Below are positions 8,236 through 17,231 of a stretch of 64,000 nt of DNA, piece by piece. The translations under genes were made by a program, and so were the position numbers. A model generated the notes under the pieces. That model was not told the origin of the DNA, did not search any database, and saw only the letters and a program-made list of their open reading frames with translations. Source of the DNA: Thermophilibacter immobilis (GTDB lineage: Bacteria; Actinomycetota; Coriobacteriia; Coriobacteriales; Atopobiaceae); contig NZ_CP063767.1 of NCBI RefSeq assembly GCF_015277515.1, positions 434,001 to 498,000 on the forward strand, in the 5' to 3' direction. Position 1 is the first letter of the stretch. Each line of letters begins with the position of its first letter.

Positions 8236-9477
8236 ATGGCAAAGACGATGCTCATAGCGGACGATCTCACGGGCGCGCTCGACGCCGGCGTGTGCCTTCT
8301 GTCTGCTGACGTGCTCGTTGCGGTGTCTCCCGAGAAGATAGATAGTACGGCAATCGCCCAGGCACCCTCGGTCCTGTCGATAAACGCCGACACGCGTCAT
8401 CTGGACGCCCGTCACGCCTATGAGCGCGTGCATGCGCTCGTGCGCATGGCTCGTGCGGCCGACGTGGAGCTTCTCTTCAAGAAGACCGACTCTGCGCTCA
8501 GGGGCAACATCGGTGCTGAACTTGCTGCCTTTCTCGACGCATCGGGCGCGTCCCGGCTCCACTTCATCCCGGCCCTGCCCGAGATGGGCAGGACCACCGT
8601 GGACGGCGTCCATCTCATAGGGGGCGTCCCCGTGAGCGAGAGCCCCTTTGGCGCCGACCCGTTCAACCCCGTGACCTTCGATCGCGTGAGCCAGATCATT
8701 CGTGCCCAGACCGACCTGCCCGTGACGCTCGTCTCCGAGGGGCAGCCGGTGCCCGTGGATGGTCGCGGCATCGTGGTCTACGACGCCACGACCCCCGCGT
8801 CCGTGAGCCGTCGCGTGTCCGAGCTCATGGAGCGCGGGGAGGGTGGTCTTCTCGCTGGCTGCTCCGGGGCGGCCCAGGCCGTTGCCCAGGCGCTCGACCT
8901 GAGTGCCCCCGTTCTCGAGGGCGACTCCACGAAGGGCAACCTGCTCGTGGCCTGCGGCTCCATCAACCGCGTCTCGGCCGATCAGTGCGCCTATGCCGCA
9001 GCCCAGGGGGCGAGCGTCCTACACGTTGACAGAGACGCAAAGTGCGAGGCCTCATGGGGCGAGGGCCCGGAGGGCGCCGCGTTCGTCGAGTGCGCCGTGG
9101 ACTCGTGGGCCCACCACTCGCTCACGGTGCTCGACGGAAGCGACCTGGAGGACCTGAGCGGCATCATTCCAAAGGCCGCCGACGTGCGCCAGGTCGTCTC
9201 CGACAACTTCGGGGAGCTGCTCGTGCGCGTGTGTCGCCGGCACGTCTGTGGTCGGGTGCTCGTCACGGGCGGCGACGTGCTCGCGAGCTTTTTGCGCGCG
9301 GCTGGCGTCGACGTCGTGCGGCCCCTGGGCCAGATTGTTCCCGGGGTCGTGGGCTTCGAGATGGAGTGGGGAGCCCGCCCGCTCGTTATCGCATCCAAAT
9401 CGGGCGGGTTCGGTTCCCAGAGCCTGTTCGTAGACATGGCGGCTGCGGCCGCCCCAACAGGAGGAGTGATGATCTAG
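8236..9477 (+). CDS. four-carbon acid sugar kinase (DUF1537 family)
   Basis: A 413-residue kinase of the OtnK/DtnK type, which phosphorylates threonate, erythronate or a related four-carbon sugar acid at C4. The N-terminal motif LIADDLTGALDAG and the stretch LFKKTDSALRGN are characteristic. A GGDVLA segment near residue 345 belongs to the C-terminal nucleotide-binding domain. A strong GGAAGGAGAGG site precedes the ATG. It opens a same-strand run whose third downstream gene is a PdxA2-type dehydrogenase, the usual partner acting on the phosphorylated product. The exact substrate is inferred from family and context. Confidence 0.93.
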   Translation: MAKTMLIADDLTGALDAGVCLLSADVLVAVSPEKIDSTAIAQAPSVLSINADTRHLDARHAYERVHALVRMARAADVELLFKKTDSALRGNIGAELAAFLDASGASRLHFIPALPEMGRTTVDGVHLIGGVPVSESPFGADPFNPVTFDRVSQIIRAQTDLPVTLVSEGQPVPVDGRGIVVYDATTPASVSRRVSELMERGEGGLLAGCSGAAQAVAQALDLSAPVLEGDSTKGNLLVACGSINRVSADQCAYAAAQGASVLHVDRDAKCEASWGEGPEGAAFVECAVDSWAHHSLTVLDGSDLEDLSGIIPKAADVRQVVSDNFGELLVRVCRRHVCGRVLVTGGDVLASFLRAAGVDVVRPLGQIVPGVVGFEMEWGARPLVIASKSGGFGSQSLFVDMAAAAAPTGGVMI

Positions 9478-10632
9478 ATGCTGAGTTCGTATTCGCTGAG
9501 GCTTCCGAAGGTCGTCTTTGCCGGCGAGCATGCGACCGAGAAGATCGCGGGGATCGTGGGCGAGCTGGGAGCCACGCAGGCCGTCCTCTTCACCGACGCG
9601 GGACTGCGCAAGATCGGCATCGCCGACGCCGCCTGCGCCGCTCTCGAGCAGACCGGCTGCAAGGTCTCCATCATCGACGACATCCCCGCCGAGCCCACCT
9701 ATGCTGCCGTCCAGCATGCGGTCGACGAGCTCAAGAGGCTTGGCGCCGATGTGATCGTGGGCGTGGGCGGCGGGTCGGTCATGGACACCGCCAAGCTCGC
9801 GAGCGTGGCTGCCACGGACGCCTACAGCGTCCATGACCTTCTCGCCGATCCCTCCCAGGTGTCCAAGCAGCTTCCCACCATCATGGTCCCCACCACGGCC
9901 GGGACCGGTGCCGAGGCCACACCCAACGCCATCGTGGCCGTGCCCGAGGAGGAGCTCAAGGTGGGCATCGTGAGCGACGCCCTGATCTCCGACTACGTGA
10001 TTCTGGACGCGGACATGATTAAGAACCTCCCGCGTCCCATCGCCGCCTCAACGGGCATCGACGCCCTGTGCCATGCTATCGAGTGCTACACGAGCACCAA
10101 GGCAAACCCCTTCAGCGACACCTTCGCTCTGGAGGCCTTCGACCTTATCGTCAACAACATCGAGTGCGCCTGCGACGACCCGGAGGCCATGGACGCCAAG
10201 CGTGCCATGCAGGTCGCGAGCTTCTATGCGGGCATCGCCATCACGTCCTCGGGGACCACGGCGGTCCATGCGCTGTCCTATCCCCTGGGCGGAAAGTACC
10301 ACGTGGCCCATGGCGTCTCCAACGCCATCCTGCTCATGCCCGTCATGCATTTCAACGAGCCCGTCATCCGCGGACGTCTGGCGGCCGCCTACGACCGTGC
10401 CATCACGGGAGATGCGACCACGGACGAGCAGAAGAGCGCCGCGGTCATCGAGCGCATGGACCAGATCGTGCGCCATCTCGACATTCCCAAGAAGCTTGAC
10501 GAGCTGGGCATCCATGACGTGCCCGTCGACGAGCTGGCCAAGGCGGGCATGAAGGTCACGCGTCTGCTCTCCAACAACATGCGCGAGGTCACCTACGAGG
10601 ACGCCAAGGCCATCTACCAGCAGGTCATGTAG
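9478..10632 (+). CDS. iron-containing alcohol dehydrogenase
   Basis: A 384-residue group III (Fe-dependent) dehydrogenase. GVGGGSVMDTAK binds NAD(P), TAGTGAEAT is the conserved mid-domain stretch, and the metal His residues are seen in GIDALCHAIE and KYHVAHGVSNA. It starts at the base after the kinase stop codon, with GGAGGAG overlapping the end of that gene, so the two are translationally coupled. It may oxidise or reduce an aldehyde or hydroxy-acid intermediate of the pathway. The substrate is unknown. Confidence 0.92.
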   Translation: MLSSYSLRLPKVVFAGEHATEKIAGIVGELGATQAVLFTDAGLRKIGIADAACAALEQTGCKVSIIDDIPAEPTYAAVQHAVDELKRLGADVIVGVGGGSVMDTAKLASVAATDAYSVHDLLADPSQVSKQLPTIMVPTTAGTGAEATPNAIVAVPEEELKVGIVSDALISDYVILDADMIKNLPRPIAASTGIDALCHAIECYTSTKANPFSDTFALEAFDLIVNNIECACDDPEAMDAKRAMQVASFYAGIAITSSGTTAVHALSYPLGGKYHVAHGVSNAILLMPVMHFNEPVIRGRLAAAYDRAITGDATTDEQKSAAVIERMDQIVRHLDIPKKLDELGIHDVPVDELAKAGMKVTRLLSNNMREVTYEDAKAIYQQVM

Positions 10633-10681
10633 GAAAAAAAGACGGACAACGCCGGAGATCCGGCTGAGAGGAAGGAACAGT

Positions 10682-11575
10682 ATGGCTGAGCTCAAAGGTA
10701 TCGTCGTTCCCATCGTGACGCCCATGAACGAGGACGAGTCACTCAACCTGGAGGAGCTGCGTCGCCAGGTCGACCGCCAGATCGAGGCGGGCATCCACGG
10801 CATCTTCCCCTTTGGCACCAACGGCGAGGGCTACATCCTCACGGGCGCGGAGAAGAAGCAGGTCCTGGAGACGGTGATCGACCAGGTCGCAGGGCGCGTG
10901 CCCGTCTACGCGGGAACCGGCTGCATCTCCACCAGGCAGACCATCGAGCAGTGCAAGATGGCGCAGGCCGCCGGCGCGGACATCCTCTCGGTCATCACGC
11001 CGTGGTTCGCCAAGGCGAGCCAGCACGAGCTCATCGTCCACTACGAGACCGTGGCGGCCGCCGTGAAGACGCCGATCGTGCTCTATAACATCCCGGCGCG
11101 CACGGGCAACGCCCTCGAGCCCCAGACCGTCGTCGAGCTCGCCAAGGTCGACAACATCGTGGGCGCCAAGGACTCCTCGGGCGACTGGGACAACCTCTCT
11201 GCCTACATCGAGCTCACCAAGGACATGGACTTCGGTGTCCTCTCCGGCAACGACGCCCTCATCCTCAAGGCGCTCAAGGCCGGCGCCAAGGGGGCCATCG
11301 CGGGCTGTGCCAACGTCTACCCTCAGAACATGGTGGGCATCTACGAGAACTGGGCCAAGGGCGACCTTGCGGCGGCCGAGAAGTGCCAGGAGGCGGTGGG
11401 CCCGCTGCGCGGCTGCTTCAAGTACGGCAATCCCAACACCGTGGTGAAGACGGCCGTGAACCTTCTGGGCTATCCGGTGGGGAAGTGCCGCGCGCCGTTC
11501 AACTACCTCTGTGACGAGGGCGTCTCCGAGCTCAAGGCGACGCTTGCCTCTGATCGCGAGAAGGGAATGCGCTAA
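10682..11575 (+). CDS. DapA/NanA-family lyase (dihydrodipicolinate synthase family)
   Basis: A 297-residue class I aldolase-fold protein. The Schiff-base lysine is Lys163 in VGAKDSSGD, the catalytic tyrosine is Tyr135 in LYNIPARTG, and the substrate-carboxylate loop is FGTNGEG. The family includes DapA, N-acetylneuraminate lyase and 2-keto-3-deoxy sugar-acid aldolases. In this operon a catabolic aldolase or dehydratase acting on a sugar acid is more likely than lysine biosynthesis. The stop codon abuts the ATG of the next gene. Confidence 0.88.
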   Translation: MAELKGIVVPIVTPMNEDESLNLEELRRQVDRQIEAGIHGIFPFGTNGEGYILTGAEKKQVLETVIDQVAGRVPVYAGTGCISTRQTIEQCKMAQAAGADILSVITPWFAKASQHELIVHYETVAAAVKTPIVLYNIPARTGNALEPQTVVELAKVDNIVGAKDSSGDWDNLSAYIELTKDMDFGVLSGNDALILKALKAGAKGAIAGCANVYPQNMVGIYENWAKGDLAAAEKCQEAVGPLRGCFKYGNPNTVVKTAVNLLGYPVGKCRAPFNYLCDEGVSELKATLASDREKGMR

Positions 11576-12637
11576 ATGGCTGACGCGCGCCCCATAGTCG
11601 CCATCACCATGGGCGACCCGGCCGGCAACGGGCCGGAGATTACCGTCAAGGCGCTCACCGACCCCTCGCTCTACGATCGATGCCGCCCGCTCGTGGTGGG
11701 CGACGCCAAGATGATCGAGCAGGCCACGGGCTTCGTGCAGCATCCTGAGGTGCGCGTGAGAGCGGTCTCCCGCGTGGAGGAGGCGCGCTTCGAAGCGGGC
11801 ACGATTGACGTCTATCATCTTGATCTCATCGAGGACGCCTCCGCGTTCAAGCTCGGCGAGGTCTCCGTGGAGGGGGGCAATGCCGCCTTCCAGAGCGTCA
11901 AGAAGACGATCGAGCTGGCCCTCGCGGGCGAGGTCGACGCCACCGTCACCAACGCCCTCAACAAGGAGGCCATGAACCTGGCGCTCGCGCCCCAGGGCCT
12001 TCACTTTGACGGCCACACCGAGATCTACGCCACGTACACGCACACCAAGAAGTACGCGATGATGCTCGCCCACCACGACTTCCGGGTGGTTCACGTCTCG
12101 ACGCACTGCTCGCTGCGCGAGGCCTGCGCGCGCGTGAAGACCCCGCGCGTGCTGGAGGTCATCCGCCTGGGGTGGCAGGCCTGCCGCGACCTGGGCATCG
12201 AGAACCCCAAGGTGGCGGTGGCCGGCCTCAACCCGCACGCCGGCGAGAACGGGCTGTTTGGGACCGAGGAGATCGACGAGATCATTCCCGCCATCCAGCT
12301 TGCCCAGGCGGAAGGCATCGACGCCGTAGGTCCGTGTCCGCCGGACACCGTCTTCTCCCAGTTGCACGGCGGCTGGTACGACATCGTCGTCTGCATGTAC
12401 CACGACCAGGGCCACATTCCCACCAAGCTGCTGGGCTTCGTCTACGACCGTGAGGAGAAAGGATGGAAGGCCGTGGAGGGCGTCAACGTTACGCTCGGTC
12501 TGCCCATCATCCGCACGTCCGTGGATCACGGTACGGGGTTTGACCTTGTAGGCAAGGGCACGTCAAATGAGCTCTCGCTGGTGAACGCCATCGACTACGC
12601 GCTCAGGATGGCCGCGGGGAGGCAGTCAAAGAAGTAA
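11576..12637 (+). CDS. PdxA2-type 4-phospho-sugar-acid dehydrogenase
   Basis: A 353-residue member of the PdxA family. ITMGDPAGNGPE opens the fold. The metal-binding His residues appear in FDGHTEIYA, VHVSTHCSLREA and MYHDQGHIPTKLL. PdxA2 enzymes oxidise 4-phospho-threonate or -erythronate; decarboxylation then gives dihydroxyacetone phosphate and CO2. Next to a DUF1537 kinase this role is preferred over PdxA of vitamin B6 synthesis. It follows the DapA-like gene without a gap. Confidence 0.9.
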   Translation: MADARPIVAITMGDPAGNGPEITVKALTDPSLYDRCRPLVVGDAKMIEQATGFVQHPEVRVRAVSRVEEARFEAGTIDVYHLDLIEDASAFKLGEVSVEGGNAAFQSVKKTIELALAGEVDATVTNALNKEAMNLALAPQGLHFDGHTEIYATYTHTKKYAMMLAHHDFRVVHVSTHCSLREACARVKTPRVLEVIRLGWQACRDLGIENPKVAVAGLNPHAGENGLFGTEEIDEIIPAIQLAQAEGIDAVGPCPPDTVFSQLHGGWYDIVVCMYHDQGHIPTKLLGFVYDREEKGWKAVEGVNVTLGLPIIRTSVDHGTGFDLVGKGTSNELSLVNAIDYALRMAAGRQSKK

Positions 12638-12766
12638 CACTACGGAGTGGCTCTGCGGCCGACCAGAGGACTGGCCGCCTACAAAAGCGTGAGAAGCGAC
12701 GGGGAGAGGCCCCGCCGTAGGGATTCGCTGTCAAAGTGCAGCGAACTAAGAAGAAAGGAGAAAAGA

Positions 12767-14059
12767 ATGACCACCGCGATGGTTCTGTCGCTTGTCGTTC
12801 TTGTCGCCATGATTGTTATGATCATGTTCGACGTCCTCCCTTTTGGCATGCCACCTATTGCGTGCTGCATCCTTATTGTGCTGTTTGGCCTGGGCGGTGA
12901 TAAACCCGTTCAGTATGCCTTCGCCGGCTTTACGAACTCCACCGTGTGGATGCTTGCGTTCTTCATGGTCATCCTTGCCGCCATTCAGAAGACGCAGATG
13001 ATTACCAAGGTGAAGGATGCCATGACCGCGCTCGTGGAGAAAGGCGGCTTCAAGAGCTACGTCCTCCTACTCATCGTGGTCATGCTAGGTGCCTCCATAT
13101 TGGGTATGGGTTCTACAGCGTTTTACGTGCTCATCTTTTCGCTAGTGGTTACCATGCCTTATAACGAAAAGCTGCCAAGTTCCAAGCTCGTGCTGCCGCT
13201 CGGCATTGCATCGAACCACCCTCTCATTCCCATCAATGTGGCATTGCAGTATGGGGTGGCCGTCTCGGTGCTCTCCGCTGCAGGTCTTGCTGAGGGAATC
13301 TCGATGTTTCAGTTTGCCATCGTAACGTTCTTCCTCTCCGCGGGATTTCTTCTGTGGGCGATTGTTGGATATAAGTTCCTGCCAAGCCACCCCGTGGCAG
13401 AGCCTACTGTCGAGAATGCCAAGGCACTCTCCGGCGAGGGTCCCGCGAAGCTTCCGGCGTGGAAGGAATGGACCACTATCCTCTCCTTTGTCATTGCCAT
13501 CGTGGCTATGATGATGGTCGACACCCTGGGTGACCTCGCTTATATGATTCCTGGCGTCTGCGCTTTCATCATGCTGCTCATCAAGGTGATTGACTTCACC
13601 GAGATGCGTGACAACCTGTTCTCGCCTATCATTCTCATGACGGCCGGCGTCATCCCCGTAGCTAACTGTCTTGCCGACTCTGGCCTCACCACGCTCGTGG
13701 GCAACACGGTGGCGGCGGCTATGGGCACTTCCATTCCGCCATTCATTCTGCTGCTTATCTTTACGGTGCTCACCTCCACCTTTGCCTGCTTCACGGGTTC
13801 TCAGGTTGGCATCGTAATGATCTTTGCTCCGCTGGCCATTGCCGTGTGCCAGGGTCTTGGATATAACCCGATGGCTGCTTGCGTGGCCGTTACCCTCTCT
13901 GGCTGGGCGGGCCATTACATGCCCATTGACGGCCTTCCGGCTATGGCCTTTGGCATGGGCAAGTACACGATGATCGAGTTCTGGAAGTTCACGATTCCCC
14001 AGTATGTCATCCGGCTGCTCTTTCTGTGCGCTGGCGCGATTATCGTGTTCCCGATGTAG
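12767..14059 (+). CDS. SLC13/DASS-type anion permease
   Basis: A 430-residue membrane protein with about eleven hydrophobic segments. It has the repeated organisation of the sodium/anion symporter superfamily: FTNSTVWMLAFFMV in the first half and FTGSQVGIVMIFAPLA in the second. Start chosen at ATG 12767, preceded by AAAGGAG. It probably imports the organic acid used by the upstream enzymes. The 129-bp gap before it is the longest break within the enzyme part of the cluster. Third-position GC looks lower than in the flanking genes, hinting at a different origin. Confidence 0.85.
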   Translation: MTTAMVLSLVVLVAMIVMIMFDVLPFGMPPIACCILIVLFGLGGDKPVQYAFAGFTNSTVWMLAFFMVILAAIQKTQMITKVKDAMTALVEKGGFKSYVLLLIVVMLGASILGMGSTAFYVLIFSLVVTMPYNEKLPSSKLVLPLGIASNHPLIPINVALQYGVAVSVLSAAGLAEGISMFQFAIVTFFLSAGFLLWAIVGYKFLPSHPVAEPTVENAKALSGEGPAKLPAWKEWTTILSFVIAIVAMMMVDTLGDLAYMIPGVCAFIMLLIKVIDFTEMRDNLFSPIILMTAGVIPVANCLADSGLTTLVGNTVAAAMGTSIPPFILLLIFTVLTSTFACFTGSQVGIVMIFAPLAIAVCQGLGYNPMAACVAVTLSGWAGHYMPIDGLPAMAFGMGKYTMIEFWKFTIPQYVIRLLFLCAGAIIVFPM

Positions 14060-14125
14060 CTTTTCGAGGCATTCCGTCATTCGTGATGGGGTGTCTCTCT
14101 TATTTCCACGTATAGAGGAGGTGTC

Positions 14126-15289
14126 ATGTCAATGAAAACGCTGCAAGGTCTTACACCTGACGGACAGATTTACTACGACGAGGAGATGCGTCTTACCGAG
14201 GCCATGCTGCCGCCTGGCCCCTGGACATCGGCTCATGGACCGGCTCTTCTTGAAACGGCGCGGGGCACGCTCTTATGCTGCTGGTTCGCGGGGACCTTCG
14301 AGGGGGACACCGACATTAACATCGTGGTGTCGCGCTTGGAGAAAGGTAATGAGCGATGGAGCGAGCCGTCAAACATCTCCTGTGACACTGACTTTTCTGA
14401 TCAGAACCCCTCGCTCTTCTCTGCGCCGGACGGTGACATCTGGGCGATGTACACTTCTCAGCTTGGTCGCCAGCCGGGCAAGGACAACATGCAGTACACC
14501 TCGGTGGTCAAGTGTCAGGTAAGCCATGATGACGGCCTTACCTGGGACGATCCTACGATTATGTTCGCAGATCCGGGGACCTTCGCACGCCAGCCCATCC
14601 AGATTCTCTCCAACGGGCGTTGGATCTTTGGCAACTGGATGTGCACGGACAATTCCAAGCTGGGTCTTTCGGGTGATCCCTCCGCGTTTCAAGTCTCTGA
14701 TGACGCGGGAAAGACCTGGCGGCGCGTCGACGTGCCCGGGTCAGCGGGGCGCGTCCATCCCAACGTGATAGAACTTGATGGCGGATACCTCGTCGCCTTT
14801 ATGCGCTCGCGTGAGGCCGACTGGATTTATCGGAGCGAGTCGTCTGACTGGGGAGATATCTGGAGCGAGCCCGTACCCACTCCGCTTCCCAACAACAATT
14901 CATCCATCAGCGCCCTTCGTCTGACAAGTGGGCGCGTGGCCGTGGCCTACAATCACTCAAGCGCGCCGCGGGCGTACGGACAAAAGGGAGCCTGGCCTGG
15001 ACTGCGCTGCCCGGTCTCGATAGCCCTGTCCGAAGACGGCGGCCACACGTTTCCCCTCATTCGTCACATCGAGCGCGGCGAAGGCTATGTGGGCGATGAG
15101 AACCGTGCGAGCAATCGCCAGTACGAGTATCCCTATCTCATGCAAGCGAGCGACGGCATGCTGCATCTTGCCTATGCCTATCAGACGAGGCGCGGCGTCA
15201 AGTGGGTGACGCTTTCAGAGGAAGACGTCATGGGAGCCGTGCGAGGAGAGAGTACGTACAACCCCACATCGGGTGAAGGCTGCCGATAG
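14126..15289 (+). CDS. BNR/Asp-box propeller protein (sialidase-like fold)
   Basis: A 387-residue predicted six-bladed propeller of the sialidase superfamily. Three Asp-boxes are visible: SHDDGLTW, SDDAGKTW and SEDGGHTF. No signal peptide and no obvious FRIP motif are present, so an active exo-sialidase is uncertain and the protein appears cytoplasmic. An RBS, GAGGAGG, lies upstream. Between an anion carrier and a YhcH gene it may process an imported glycoside or acidic sugar. Other options are a hydrolase or lyase of a related BNR family. Confidence 0.75.
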   Translation: MSMKTLQGLTPDGQIYYDEEMRLTEAMLPPGPWTSAHGPALLETARGTLLCCWFAGTFEGDTDINIVVSRLEKGNERWSEPSNISCDTDFSDQNPSLFSAPDGDIWAMYTSQLGRQPGKDNMQYTSVVKCQVSHDDGLTWDDPTIMFADPGTFARQPIQILSNGRWIFGNWMCTDNSKLGLSGDPSAFQVSDDAGKTWRRVDVPGSAGRVHPNVIELDGGYLVAFMRSREADWIYRSESSDWGDIWSEPVPTPLPNNNSSISALRLTSGRVAVAYNHSSAPRAYGQKGAWPGLRCPVSIALSEDGGHTFPLIRHIERGEGYVGDENRASNRQYEYPYLMQASDGMLHLAYAYQTRRGVKWVTLSEEDVMGAVRGESTYNPTSGEGCR

Positions 15290-15356
15290 AGCGTCTTCAT
15301 CCTCATAAAGCAACGAGGACAACTCCGCGCTCGCGCGGCAGGAGAAAGGATACGAC

Positions 15357-15845
15357 ATGATTTACGACGGACTGGGTGCCATCGGCCTCTACCGTGGCCT
15401 CACCAAGGGGCTCGACGTACTTATCGACTGGCTCTCTCAAAACGATCCCACGGAGCTGCCCCTGGGCATTACCGAGATTGACGGGAAACGCGTCTTTGCC
15501 AACGTCATGAATGCCAAGACGAGGGCGTTTGAGGACGCTCGCTTTGAGACGCATCGCAAGTATATGGACGTGCAGATCGACCTTGAGGGTGCTGAGCGTT
15601 TCAAGACCACCCCAGGTGTCACGGTGGCTGCTGGTGAGTTCGATGTGGCAAGTGACAAGGGCTACTGTCATGGGTCGCCGGACAATGACGACCTGCTCGA
15701 CGGAACGCTCGAGGATAAGCACTTCGTGGTCTTCATGGTTGGTGAGCCGCATATGCCCAACCTCGTCACCGAGGGGGCTGAGGTTGGCCCTCTCAAGAAA
15801 ATTTGCTTCAAGGTCGTGTCTGACGCGTTCTGGGGCGAGGTCTAG
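15357..15845 (+). CDS. YhcH/YjgK/YiaL family protein
   Basis: A 162-residue cupin-like protein of the YhcH/YiaL/EbgC family. Typical segments are FEDARFETHRKYMDVQIDLEG near residue 58 and the C-terminal KKICFKVV. Members occur in sialic acid, 2,3-diketogulonate and other sugar catabolic operons, and some are proposed to act as sugar isomerases or anomerases. AGGAGAAAGG precedes the ATG. It is the last gene before a stem-loop, so it probably ends the catabolic transcript. Confidence 0.9.
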   Translation: MIYDGLGAIGLYRGLTKGLDVLIDWLSQNDPTELPLGITEIDGKRVFANVMNAKTRAFEDARFETHRKYMDVQIDLEGAERFKTTPGVTVAAGEFDVASDKGYCHGSPDNDDLLDGTLEDKHFVVFMVGEPHMPNLVTEGAEVGPLKKICFKVVSDAFWGEV

Positions 15846-15853
15846 ATGCTAAC

Positions 15854-15892
15854 CAGAGGCCCGTCACGCCTTTTTGACGAGACGGGCCTCTG
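15854..15892. terminator. 12-bp stem-loop after the YhcH gene
   Basis: CAGAGGCCCGTC (15854-15865) pairs perfectly with GACGGGCCTCTG (15881-15892) around a 15-base loop containing TTTTT. No T-tract follows. It lies just upstream of the MFS gene start and may attenuate rather than stop transcription. Confidence 0.6.
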
Positions 15893-15909
15893 TGGCTAGG
15901 AGTGCGCCA

Positions 15910-17103
15910 GTGGGCATTCATGGTATCAAGGGAGCATCGGACGTTGCCATCATCTTGGCGGCAAGCTTCTTCTATCTTGCGAGCCCCATGCTTGTGAACC
16001 CGCTCATCACAGGATTCGCGGGGACGCTTGGTGTGGGTGTGGCGATTACGGGCCTTATAGGGGGTCTCATGAACCTCTGCTCCCTCGTTGTGCGGCCCCT
16101 TGCGGGAAATCTGTCCGACCTCAAGAATCGTCGAGCGCTCTCCTCTGTGGGCGCGGGCCTCATGGCACTCACCTGCGGCGGCTATGCGCTCGCCACCAGT
16201 CCGGTCCAGGTAGCGATCTTGCGCGTGGGCAACGGCGTGGGATACTCGCTTTGCTCGGTATGCATGTTCACGTGGTTTGCGAGTCTGCTCCCCGCTGAGA
16301 GGATTGGCTCGGGCACGGGGCTCTTTGGCATGATGAACGCACTCGGCATGGCCGTGGGCCCCGCCTTGGGCATTGCGGTGCAGGGGGCTTTTGGCTATCG
16401 ACCCGCGCTCGCCTGCGCAGGCGTGCTCGCGGGTGCGTGCGTGCTGCTCGTGCAGTTCGTGGGCGACTCGGGCGAGCCCTCACGATCTGTTACGGGGGCT
16501 GGACCACGAAGAAGTGTGCGACTGCTCGATGTGCGTGTTGTCCCCGTGGCGCTTATCGTTACCCTCTTTACGATTCCCTACACCGCGACGCAGTCGTTCA
16601 TCGTCAGCTATGCTGCCGCGCGGGATGCGAGACTCATGATGAGCGCCTTCTTTCCGACGTATGCCGTGTCCCTTCTCGCTCTGCGCTTCCTCTTGAGAAG
16701 GTGGTTTGACACGGTGGGCTTTGGGAGGTTTCTCGTGGCGGCCTCGATCTCGGCACTCGGATCGTTCGCGCTGCTATGGAGACTTGGGGGCAATGCGGCC
16801 CTGCTCGTGGCAGCTGCCCTCATGGCTGGCGGCTACGGCATCATGTGCTCGGCATGCCAGGCCGGGGCGGTGCGCATAGCGGGCAAAGAACATGCCGGAC
16901 TTGCCAACAGCACCTATTACATGGGACTCGACCTGGGGATGGCATCCGGGCCCATGATAGGGGGCGCTCTTATCGAGTCCTTGGGCATGCCCGCTCTTTA
17001 CCCTGCGCTTGCAGTCTGCGTTCCCATGGCGGTGACGGTGTGGCTCGTGGCACGCCGGTCGCTGTTTGTCACGCAATCGAGAAGAGACGGGAGGGCCACG
17101 TAG
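15910..17103 (+). CDS. major facilitator superfamily transporter
   Basis: A 397-residue, roughly twelve-segment MFS carrier. The loop 2-3 signature appears as RPLAGNLSDLKNRR near residue 60. Start chosen at GTG 15910 because AGGAG lies 7 bp upstream; an in-frame TTG at 15874 falls inside the stem-loop. The drug/sugar-type MFS fold does not reveal a substrate. Its position behind the catabolic cluster suggests efflux or uptake linked to it, but the stem-loop between them makes this uncertain. Confidence 0.85.
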   Translation: MGIHGIKGASDVAIILAASFFYLASPMLVNPLITGFAGTLGVGVAITGLIGGLMNLCSLVVRPLAGNLSDLKNRRALSSVGAGLMALTCGGYALATSPVQVAILRVGNGVGYSLCSVCMFTWFASLLPAERIGSGTGLFGMMNALGMAVGPALGIAVQGAFGYRPALACAGVLAGACVLLVQFVGDSGEPSRSVTGAGPRRSVRLLDVRVVPVALIVTLFTIPYTATQSFIVSYAAARDARLMMSAFFPTYAVSLLALRFLLRRWFDTVGFGRFLVAASISALGSFALLWRLGGNAALLVAAALMAGGYGIMCSACQAGAVRIAGKEHAGLANSTYYMGLDLGMASGPMIGGALIESLGMPALYPALAVCVPMAVTVWLVARRSLFVTQSRRDGRAT

Positions 17104-17231
17104 GGTACCATTACACACGTCAGTGCAAAGGCGCCCGGTATGGCAGCCTTGGTGAGCCCTTGCCCCTCCTGGGGAATTATGATCGGGCATCAATCTGCCG
17201 GGCGGACTGAAACCCAGGAGGAGAGGAACAC

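Noticed and set aside
10739-12529. 596-codon minus-strand frame opposite the DapA- and PdxA-like genes
   Set aside because: Composition is rich in Arg, His, Val and Gly with no family resemblance; the plus-strand genes are certain.
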